Assembly (NCBI GenBank): GCA_018822105.1
Contig: JAHJLB010000035.1
Span: 1-35,779 of the forward strand
DNA: 35,779 nt
From: Pseudomonadota bacterium
GTDB taxonomy: Bacteria; Desulfobacterota; Desulfovibrionia; Desulfovibrionales; Desulfovibrionaceae
Reading direction: 5' to 3'
Below, piece after piece: positions 1 through 6,347 of the stretch. The position numbers and the translations under genes are program-made. The notes beneath the pieces are model-generated. The model was not told the DNA's origin, searched no databases, and saw only the letters and a program-made list of their open reading frames with translations. Each line of letters starts with the position of its first letter. Positions within the stretch are counted from its first letter, which is position 1.

Positions 1-1810
1 CAGGCGCGGGCTCGGGCGCGGGGGCCTTGGCTGCGGGCTCCGGAGACAACGCGCTCCTGGTCTCCATGGGCATGGGCTTCTCGTGCACCCCGCCTTCCAC
101 CCCGGAGCTGCGGTATTCGCGCACGGCGCTGCCCTTGGCCGGCGTTTCGTTTTGGCTTTCCTCCCTGCGCTCGGCCTCGCGGCGGGCGGCGGAGGTCTCC
201 CTCTCCAGCTCCTCATAGCTCTTCTGGCGCTCCCCCTGCCGCCAGTCGGCCAGCACCTCGGGGGTGATGAAGATCATGAACTCGTCCTTGAGGTCGTTCT
301 TGGCCTCGCTCTTGGCCAGCCAGCCCAGGCCGGGCACGTCCTTGACCCCGGGGACCCCGGCCTCGCGCAGGGAGTTGCGCAGCTTGGACAACCCGGAGAT
401 GACCACGGTCTCGCCGTTTCTGGCGATGAGGGTGGTCTCCGTCTTCTTCTTGATGATGTACGGGTTGCCGGAGACCACGCGGGTGCTGTCCACCTCGTCC
501 TTCTGGATGAGCACCTGGAGCTTGATGAACTCCTCGTCGATGATGTGCGGGGTGATCTCCAGGCGCAGCACGGCGTCCTGGAAGGCCACGGAATAGGTGG
601 CGTCGGCGCCGGTTCCGGAGATGGTCTGGTAGGGCACGCGCTCGCCGGACTCGGTGTAGGCCTTCTGGTTGTCCATGGTGGCGATGGACGGGCTGGAGAT
701 GATGTTCAGCTTGTTGTCGTTGGCCAGGGCCTGGAGCTGCATCTCCAGGATGTTCGCGCCGTATCTGCCGACCATGAGGCCCAGGTTGGCGCCGGTCTGG
801 GTGCTGACCACGGAGCTGGCGGGGAAGCGCATGCCCATGCCCTGGTTGGCGATGCCCGAGCCGAGCACGCTGGTGTACTTGCCGTCGAAGGTGCCCGCTC
901 CCGTGCTGGTGCCGCCGGGAATGACGTAGACGTTGCTGTTGTTGCCCCCGCCGATCTTGTTCTGGGTCAGGCCGCCCCACATGATGCCGAGGTCGCGGGC
1001 CACCTCCCTGGTGGTCTCCACGATGTGGGCCTTGAGCTTGACCTGCGCGCGCGGGGCGTCGAGCTTTGCCAAAAGCCTGCTGATCTTGGACAGGTCCTGC
1101 TCCACGCCCTGGATGATCAGGGAGTTGGTCAGCTCGTCCACGTACACGGAGCCGATGGGCTTGTTGTCCTTGTTCTTGGACAGGGAGCCCTCCACGGTCT
1201 TCTGCAAGAGCTTGGCGTCGGCGAAGCGCACCTTGGCCACGCTGGTGACCTGCGGCTCCTCGGCCAGGGCAGCGGTGCGCTCGCTCTGGGTCTTGCGCTT
1301 GATGCCCTCCAGGTCCAGGGCGCCCTGGAGGTCCGTCTGGGCCATGACGCGCAGGGTGTCGCCGTCGAAGCTGTAGGTGAGCCTGTTGGCGCTCAGGATG
1401 GCCCGGAAGACCTCCTCCCAGGGGCGCTCCACGAAATTGACGTTGAGCACGCCGGCCACGCCGGGGCTGACCACGATGCTCTTTCCCGCGGCGCGCGACA
1501 GGGCCTGGAGCACGGCCACCACGTCGGCGTTGTGCATGCGCAGGGACACGCGCGTCTGCGGCAGCGCGCGCTGGCTGTCGCGCTTGGCCACGTCGATGAG
1601 CTCCGGCCGGTCGATGACCACCGGGGGCTCCGCGAGCATGAACTGGCCCCGGGGCGAGTGGCCCTGGGCCTGCTTTTCCATGGCCTTCCAGGTTTCCACG
1701 GAATCCTCGGTGGAGCCGACCTTGGGCTTGCCGCCGGAGGCGCAGGAGAGCAGCAAGGAGCAGAGCGCCAGCATCAGGAGGGCCGGGTAGGTGATGGGCT
1801 TTTGCTTCAT
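1..1810 (-). CDS. Type IV pilus / MSHA-like secretin (PilQ/MshL family), partial at left edge
   Basis: Outer-membrane secretin of a type IV pilus-like machine; the multimer forms the gated pore through which the filament passes. The frame stays open from an ATG at 1810 to base 1, about 603 codons, so the C-terminus lies outside the window. Residues 1-23 are a lipoprotein signal with lipobox LLSC (Cys23), as in MshL/PilQ pilotin-independent secretins. An STN-like segment follows (VSLRMHNADVVAVLQAL), then an N1 repeat (KVRFADAKLLQKTVEGSL, ending before KLDAPRAQVKLKAHIVETT), then the secretin core with the diagnostic VPGVKDVPGLGWLAKSEA near the end. The last visible ~70 residues are charged and then Pro/Ala-rich, an extension past the core. 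The start overlaps the stop of the PilP-like gene (ATGA), which implies translational coupling. MshL rather than PilQ is suggested by the fused PilMN upstream. The family is certain; the exact system is less so. Confidence 0.9.
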   Translation of the reverse strand, partial: MKQKPITYPALLMLALCSLLLSCASGGKPKVGSTEDSVETWKAMEKQAQGHSPRGQFMLAEPPVVIDRPELIDVAKRDSQRALPQTRVSLRMHNADVVAVLQALSRAAGKSIVVSPGVAGVLNVNFVERPWEEVFRAILSANRLTYSFDGDTLRVMAQTDLQGALDLEGIKRKTQSERTAALAEEPQVTSVAKVRFADAKLLQKTVEGSLSKNKDNKPIGSVYVDELTNSLIIQGVEQDLSKISRLLAKLDAPRAQVKLKAHIVETTREVARDLGIMWGGLTQNKIGGGNNSNVYVIPGGTSTGAGTFDGKYTSVLGSGIANQGMGMRFPASSVVSTQTGANLGLMVGRYGANILEMQLQALANDNKLNIISSPSIATMDNQKAYTESGERVPYQTISGTGADATYSVAFQDAVLRLEITPHIIDEEFIKLQVLIQKDEVDSTRVVSGNPYIIKKKTETTLIARNGETVVISGLSKLRNSLREAGVPGVKDVPGLGWLAKSEAKNDLKDEFMIFITPEVLADWRQGERQKSYEELERETSAARREAERREESQNETPAKGSAVREYRSSGVEGGVHEKPMPMETRSALSPEPAAKAPAPEPAP

Positions 1811-2340
1811 CTTTTTTTGACCACCCGTATGCGGATCTTGTCCGTGTCGTCCTCGACGAGGGGAACGCGCCTGGTGAGCCTGCGTCCCGTGGAGCCATCC
1901 GTTCGCTCCAGCACAACGAAATTCTTGTCTATCGCCTGAACGCGGTAGCCGCCCTCGGCCAGCTCGTCGCCGCTCGCATATTCCACGCCGTTCACCACCG
2001 CATATGTCTTTTGGCCAAGCTTCATGTAGCCGCTGTAAACAAACTCCGCGCTGCCGCCGGTCCCGTCCGGGCCCGGGCCCTCGTCGGCGCTGATGCCGCC
2101 GGTGCCGCCGAAGAAGGGGTTGCCGGGGCTCTTCTCCAGCAGCAGGCCGATGCGGTAGACCTGCTGCGGGGTGAGCTTGGCCTGGTCCACGTTCTTGTTC
2201 ACTTCCTCCACCAGGGCCTTGCTGGCGGCGGTGGTCGCGGCCTTGGGGGCGGTGCCCTTGGGGGCGGAGAAATACATGAAGCCCGCCGCCGCCAGGGCCA
2301 GGGCCATCACCCCCAAGAGTTGCTTTTCCCGCTTCTGCAT
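1807..2340 (-). CDS. PilP/MshK-like pilus assembly protein
   Basis: A 177-residue inner-membrane-anchored periplasmic protein. Residues 8-25 form one hydrophobic segment (LLGVMALALAAAGFMYF), followed by a low-complexity Ala/Lys linker and a C-terminal beta domain. That domain has the GspC/PilP homology-region pattern: YSGYMKLGQKTYAVVNGVEY, then the GDELAEGGYRVQAI pattern. In type IV pilus and type II secretion systems such proteins join the inner-membrane PilN/PilO platform to the secretin. Its 4-base overlap with the secretin gene, just downstream of the PilO-like gene, supports that role. The primary sequence is divergent, so the call rests on position, size and architecture as much as on motif. 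It could equally be named a GspC-like protein. Confidence 0.75.
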   Translation of the reverse strand: MQKREKQLLGVMALALAAAGFMYFSAPKGTAPKAATTAASKALVEEVNKNVDQAKLTPQQVYRIGLLLEKSPGNPFFGGTGGISADEGPGPDGTGGSAEFVYSGYMKLGQKTYAVVNGVEYASGDELAEGGYRVQAIDKNFVVLERTDGSTGRRLTRRVPLVEDDTDKIRIRVVKKR

Positions 2341-2365
2341 GCGCCCTATCCTGCCCGCGCCCGCG

Positions 2366-2920
2366 CTAGTTCGCCAAGGCGATGCGCAGTTGGAGGAACA
2401 ATTCCAGCCGACCTTCCACAGCCCGCAGCTCCACGCGCTCCATGCGCGCCAGGGACGGCATCCGGGCGAGGCTCATGAGCAGCTCGCGCATGCCTTCCAT
2501 CTGGCCGGAAAACACCCCCTGGGCCTGGATGGACGAGGGGTCCTGGCCCAGGGAGGCCGCGTTGAGCGTCACATCCAGGGGCTCCACGCCCACGGCCCGA
2601 GCCATGTGCGAGATCTGCTCGGGCATGAGGTAGACCCGGGTGCGCGGCACGGGCTCGGCCTTGGGCACATTGAGCGCGCCGAGGCTGGCGTTCTGGTTCA
2701 TGCCGGCCATGCTGGCCCAGGCGGGCATGAGCTCCATCTGGCGGCTGGCGCGCTCACGGGCGTCCGCGAGGTCGCCTTCGAGGCGCACCCGCGCGTGCAG
2801 GGGCATGAAGACCAGGACATACAACGCCGCCAGGAGCACCAGCAGGCCCAGGCCCACGCGGAGGGCCAGGTTGCGCATCTCCGGGGCCAGGGCGAGCTTC
2901 AGGTCCATGTTGAAGGCCAT
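2366..2920 (-). CDS. PilO/MshJ-like pilus assembly protein
   Basis: A 184-residue protein with a short cytoplasmic tail, one transmembrane helix at about residues 20-38 (VGLGLLVLLAALYVLVFMP) and a periplasmic part. The periplasmic part begins with a coiled-coil-like stretch (RVRLEGDLADARERASRQME) and ends in an alpha/beta ferredoxin-like region (VFSGQMEGMRELLMSLARM ... VELRAVEGRLELFLQLRI). This is the usual plan of PilO/GspM proteins, which heterodimerise with PilN in the inner membrane and align the pilus machine. Its ATG shares one base with the stop of the upstream PilM-PilN fusion gene (TGATG), and the PilP-like gene follows after 25 bases. Sequence similarity alone would be weak; the operon order makes the assignment likely. 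Confidence 0.75.
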   Translation of the reverse strand: MAFNMDLKLALAPEMRNLALRVGLGLLVLLAALYVLVFMPLHARVRLEGDLADARERASRQMELMPAWASMAGMNQNASLGALNVPKAEPVPRTRVYLMPEQISHMARAVGVEPLDVTLNAASLGQDPSSIQAQGVFSGQMEGMRELLMSLARMPSLARMERVELRAVEGRLELFLQLRIALAN

Positions 2921-4932
2921 CAGACCACCCCCATGTGCAGGACGAAGTGCAGCACCTGGCCCTCTGCGCCCAGGTCCTTCAGCCCTGTCTGGTGCACCAC
3001 GGGCATGCTGAACAGCGGCGAGGACTGCAGCTCGATGATGAACCGCGACAGCGTGGGCTCAAAGCCGGCCTTGTCGCCCAGGATGACGCCTTCAAGGGTC
3101 AGGAGGTCGGCGGCCTGGACCTTGCCTTGGGCCGGCGGGGCGGCCGGGGCCGACCCAGGGGCCGGGGCCGATCCAGGGGCCGGGGCCGGGGCGGCCATGT
3201 CCAGGGTCATGTTCAGAATCTTGACGTTGGCCGGGGCGCGACGCGCCAGCTCGGCCAGCACGGCCGGGGCCGTGAAGCGGCCCGCAGCCGCCCGCATGGT
3301 CTCCTGCCGGGCCTTGAACTGGGCCACGGAAAGGGTCAGGGTGCTCTCGTCAATGGCCGGCCCGAAAGCGGCCAGCCGGCTTTTCGCCAGGGCCAGCTCC
3401 TGGCGCTTGGCCGCATTGCCGTGCTCCAGCCACTGCCCGGCCGCGCCCACCAGCAGCAGGCTGGCCGCCAGGCCCAGGATCAGGCTGCGGGTGACGGTCC
3501 TGCGGGACTGCTCCGCGCCGCGCTGCTTGAAATTGCGCAGCAGGTTGATGCCCTTGTCCGGCTCGGAGAAGCTGGCCGCGATGGCCGGGGCCAGGGCCAT
3601 GCGGTCCGCCTGGGACACCACGCCCGGCTTGGCGGGCAGCATGGAGGTGGCGTCGAAGGCCGCGTGGGGGTAGCCCAGCAGGCCCGCCAAGGCCTGGAGC
3701 AGGCCTTGCGAGCCGAAGACCCGGCCGCTGAAGTGCACGACGTCGCACCGCTGCTGATGCGTGGTGGCGAAGTACTCCAGGGTGCGCTCCACCTGCTTGG
3801 CCAGGCGGTCCAGGGCCGGGGCGATGATCCCAAGGAGCTTGGACTCGTCGGGAATCTGGGCGGGGCTCACGTCCGCCGGCGCCGGAGCGCCCATGAGCAC
3901 ATGGCGCAAGACACCCTTGGCCTGCACCGCGTCCAGGGGCAGCAGCACGGGAGGCCCCTGGGGCCCCGAGGCGCGGGGCGCGCCCGGCTGGGGCAGCTCC
4001 AACTCCTCGGTCTGGGTGGCCTTGGGCTTGGCAAGCTCCTGGAAATGCTCCACCAAAGCCTCGGCCATGCTGTCCGTTCCGGAGCGGATGAACCGGCTGA
4101 AGCGCAGCCGGCCCTCCTCATACAGGCCGATGATGGAGAAGTCCGCCTCCACATGGATGTTCGCCGCCAGGGAAAAGCCCTGGGGCGCGCCCGGCAGCCG
4201 GTAGAGGCGCTGCATGGCGCTGGGGGTGGTGGTGATGCCGTCCAGGGGGCAGCCGGCCTCCCGGAAGGCGTCGCGCAGGCGGTCCACGTCCACGCGCCGG
4301 GCCAGGCAGGTGAGCACGTCCAGGCGCGGCTCGCGGGAGTCCCGGGTCGGCCCCAGGACCACGTAGTCCAGGATGTACTCCGCCTCGGCGAACTTCTTCT
4401 CCTTCTGCTGGGTCCAGTACACTGCGGCGTTGAGCTTTGCGCCGGAGAGCTTGGGCACGGTGAGGACGTTCAGGTCCAGGTCCTGGGTCCGCAGTACGGC
4501 CCAGACCTTGGCCCTGGACGTCTTGTCCCGGACGCTCTCAAGACAGGTGCGCAGGAAGGCGGGAAAGCCCTTCTGCCCGAACGCCTGGTCGGGCCCGAAG
4601 GGAAAGCGGACGGCGAGCTTGAGGCTTCCGCCGGAGACCAGGGCCAGGCTCAGCCGTCCGGCGCTCATGGCCACTCCGAGCACGGCGGTCTTGGGACCGG
4701 CGCCGAAGGACAGCTGGCGGTTGAGCACGTTCTGCTTCGCCGGGGAGGCGGTTCTGGAGGGCGCGGGCATGGGTATGGACGAGAGCGCGGACACGGGGTC
4801 TGCGCCGTTGGCGGGCTTGGTTTCGGCCTTGGGCCTCTTGTCGGCGGGCTTGCGCAGGGATGTAAAGGCTTCTCCGCTGCGGATGGAGCGCAGCAGGTTC
4901 TCAGTGGAGGAAAGCCTTTCCTTCAGATTCAC
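2920..4932 (-). CDS. PilM-PilN fusion (MshI/GspL-like) pilus assembly protein
   Basis: A bipartite platform protein of about 670 residues. The first ~80 residues are a Pro/Ala/Ser-rich tail. Next comes an actin-like PilM-type cytoplasmic domain, up to about residue 455, containing AVLRTQDLDLNVLTVPKL, DYVVLGPTRDSREPRLDVLT and VHFSGRVFGSQGLLQAL. Then comes INLLRNF (about residue 462), a transmembrane helix (SLILGLAASLLLVGAAGQWL), a helical coil and a PilN-like periplasmic domain (VLAELARRAPANVKILNMTL). INLL resembles the N-terminal peptide by which separate PilN docks on PilM, so here partner and ligand sit in one chain. A GTG at 4932 with AGGGG five bases upstream is chosen as start; an in-frame GTG at 4995 would add 21 residues. 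An Ala-Pro-Gly-Ser linker encoded by an 18-bp tandem repeat interrupts the periplasmic domain. Fusions of this kind are known for MshI and GspL. Confidence 0.8.
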   Translation of the reverse strand: MNLKERLSSTENLLRSIRSGEAFTSLRKPADKRPKAETKPANGADPVSALSSIPMPAPSRTASPAKQNVLNRQLSFGAGPKTAVLGVAMSAGRLSLALVSGGSLKLAVRFPFGPDQAFGQKGFPAFLRTCLESVRDKTSRAKVWAVLRTQDLDLNVLTVPKLSGAKLNAAVYWTQQKEKKFAEAEYILDYVVLGPTRDSREPRLDVLTCLARRVDVDRLRDAFREAGCPLDGITTTPSAMQRLYRLPGAPQGFSLAANIHVEADFSIIGLYEEGRLRFSRFIRSGTDSMAEALVEHFQELAKPKATQTEELELPQPGAPRASGPQGPPVLLPLDAVQAKGVLRHVLMGAPAPADVSPAQIPDESKLLGIIAPALDRLAKQVERTLEYFATTHQQRCDVVHFSGRVFGSQGLLQALAGLLGYPHAAFDATSMLPAKPGVVSQADRMALAPAIAASFSEPDKGINLLRNFKQRGAEQSRRTVTRSLILGLAASLLLVGAAGQWLEHGNAAKRQELALAKSRLAAFGPAIDESTLTLSVAQFKARQETMRAAAGRFTAPAVLAELARRAPANVKILNMTLDMAAPAPAPGSAPAPGSAPAAPPAQGKVQAADLLTLEGVILGDKAGFEPTLSRFIIELQSSPLFSMPVVHQTGLKDLGAEGQVLHFVLHMGVV
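3142..3195. repeat. 18-bp tandem repeat inside the PilM-PilN fusion gene
   Basis: Two near-identical 18-bp units (GGCCGGGGCCGACCCAGG at 3142-3159 and its one-base variant at 3160-3177) are followed by a partly matching third unit. On the coding strand they encode repeats of Ala-Pro-Ala-Pro-Gly-Ser, a flexible linker in the periplasmic part. The repeat keeps the reading frame, so copy-number change would alter linker length only. Confidence 0.8.
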
Positions 4933-5057
4933 ATCGACCCCTGTAGTCCCATCAAACACCGTCCGGTCCGCGCCAGGCAAGGCCTGACAGACCACCGACG
5001 CCTGCGGGACAAGGGTTGTCCCGGCACCTGGGCGCGGCTTGTTTGGACGAATGCGCG

Positions 5058-5120
5058 ACTATTTCTAAACTATTTCCAGTTTAAGTGTGAGTATTAGTGC
5101 TGCCGGGGGGAACATGTCAA
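5058..5120 (-). promoter_or_regulatory. Candidate promoter and operator of the pilus operon
   Basis: The 339 bases between the pilus operon (start 4932) and cheV (5272) hold no convincing gene. On the minus strand there is a perfect -35 TTGACA (complement of 5115-5120) and, 18 bases away, TAATAC (complement of 5091-5096). Just downstream lie an 18-bp dyad, TAAACTATTTCCAGTTTA (5066-5083), and a direct repeat ACTATTTC at 5058-5065 and 5069-5076, 11 bases apart, the pitch typical of tandem response-regulator sites. The -10 match is weak, so this is a candidate only. Confidence 0.4.
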
Positions 5121-5210
5121 CACAAATCGCCCGCGAATCGGCCTCTGAAGACAAATTCCGGCCCCGCGACCACGACCGGCCGAAAGAATGGCCCTGATTT
5201 ACAGCAGGCA

Positions 5211-5238
5211 TAAAGTGCAGTAAGAATCAGTCCGAAAA
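5211..5238 (+). promoter_or_regulatory. Possible sigma-28 (FliA) promoter of cheV
   Basis: TAAAGTGC (5211-5218), 12 bases, then TCCGAAAA (5231-5238) resembles the flagellar sigma-28 consensus TAAAGTTT-N11-GCCGATAA at 6 of 8 positions in each box. The spacer is one base longer than usual. It lies 33 bases before the cheV start codon, which is a sensible place for a chemotaxis gene promoter. Confidence 0.35.
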
Positions 5239-5271
5239 GCAAGTGCAACCGAACCTTCCACAGGGGGGCGC

Positions 5272-6258
5272 ATGGCCCAGACCAACATACTGCTCGAATC
5301 CGGCACCAATGAGCTGGAGCTTGTGGAGTTCTTCATCGACGAGGGGACGGACGCGGCCGGCAATGCCTACCGGGGCTACTACGGCGTCAACGTGGCCAAG
5401 GTGCTGGAGATCATCCGCATGCCCAGCGTCACACAGCTGCCGGAGATACCGCACCCCTCGGTGCGCGGGGCCTTCAACCTGCGCTCGCGCATCATCCCCC
5501 TGGTGGACCTGTCCCTCTGGCTGGGCAAGGGCGCTTCCGAGGTCAAGGACAGCACCAAGGTCATCGTCAGCGAGTTCAACCGCATGATCTCGGCCTTCAT
5601 GGTCTCCGGCGTCACGCGCATCCACCGCCTGAGCTGGACCCAGGTGGAGGCCCCGGGCAAGCACCTGAACGAATACTCCGGCAACTCCGTCACCGGCGTG
5701 GTGCGCTTCGAGGACCGCATCCTCCTGGTCCTGGACATGGAGAAGATCCTGGCCGACCTGAACCCGAGCCTGGCCATGAAGATCGAGGAGTCGGCCATGG
5801 CCTCCATCGAGGATGCCAAGAGGCCCTCCAAGAAGGAGCACTTCCGCGCCCTCATCGCCGACGACTCCACGAGCATCCGGCGCATGATCGGCACCATGCT
5901 GGAGAAGGCCGGGTTCGAGGTCACCCAGACCGTCAACGGCCAGGAGGCCTGGGATACGCTGGTGGAGCTGAAGAAGCGCGCCGCCGAGGAGGGCCGGCCC
6001 ATGTCCGAATACGTGGACATCCTGATCTCGGACATCGAGATGCCCATCATGGACGGCCACAACCTGACCAAGCGCGTCAAGGACGACCCCCTTCTGAAGG
6101 AGATCCCGGTGATCCTCTTCTCCTCGCTCATCACCGACCGGCTGCGCCACAAGGGCGAGAGCGTGGGCGCGGACGACCAGATCTCCAAGCCCAACATCAC
6201 CGACCTGACCCGCCGGGCCTTTGAACTCATCGCCAAGCACCAGAACATCGAGCTCTAG
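5272..6258 (+). CDS. cheV: Chemotaxis coupling/response-regulator protein CheV
   Basis: A 328-residue CheW-receiver fusion. Residues ~10-165 are a CheW-like domain that couples chemoreceptors to CheA (YYGVNVAKVLEIIRMP, VRGAFNLRSRIIPLVDLSLW, GVTRIHRLSW). Residues ~190-325 are a receiver domain with the acidic pocket D197/D198, phospho-acceptor D254 in LISDIEMPIMDG, and conserved K306 in QISKPN. CheV is a cytoplasmic adaptor thought to act in adaptation or as a phosphate sink within receptor arrays. Length and domain order are standard. The start follows CAGGGGGGCGC, a strong ribosome site. It is a single-gene unit ended by a hairpin shared with topA; no other chemotaxis gene is in the window. 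Confidence 0.95.
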   Translation: MAQTNILLESGTNELELVEFFIDEGTDAAGNAYRGYYGVNVAKVLEIIRMPSVTQLPEIPHPSVRGAFNLRSRIIPLVDLSLWLGKGASEVKDSTKVIVSEFNRMISAFMVSGVTRIHRLSWTQVEAPGKHLNEYSGNSVTGVVRFEDRILLVLDMEKILADLNPSLAMKIEESAMASIEDAKRPSKKEHFRALIADDSTSIRRMIGTMLEKAGFEVTQTVNGQEAWDTLVELKKRAAEEGRPMSEYVDILISDIEMPIMDGHNLTKRVKDDPLLKEIPVILFSSLITDRLRHKGESVGADDQISKPNITDLTRRAFELIAKHQNIEL

Positions 6259-6278
6259 CGCGGCGCCCGCTTTTTCCG

Positions 6279-6330
6279 CCAACGACAAAGGCCCGCCCCC
6301 GGAGAACGGGGAGCGGGCCTTTGTCGTTGG
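6279..6330. terminator. Bidirectional terminator between cheV and topA
   Basis: A perfect 18-bp inverted repeat (6279-6296 with 6313-6330; arm CCAACGACAAAGGCCCGC) flanks a 16-base centre. It lies between the convergent ends of cheV (6258) and topA (6348). Each arm carries an AAAGGCCCGC / GCGGGCCTTT core, so it can serve both strands. Confidence 0.8.
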
Positions 6331-6347
6331 CTGGCGCTGGCGGCCGG

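Noticed and set aside
213-1916. Alternative minus-strand frame of 567 codons over the secretin
   Set aside because: It is Arg/Gly/Pro-rich low-complexity text with no motif, frame-shifted from the true secretin frame, which starts at 1810.
83-1939. Long open frame antisense to the secretin gene
   Set aside because: Its composition is a Gly/Leu/His/Val-rich shadow of a high-G+C gene; the opposite strand encodes an unmistakable secretin. The same applies to long antisense frames at 2935-5097, 6321-8765, 13282-15723, 20406-23090 and 23314-27204.
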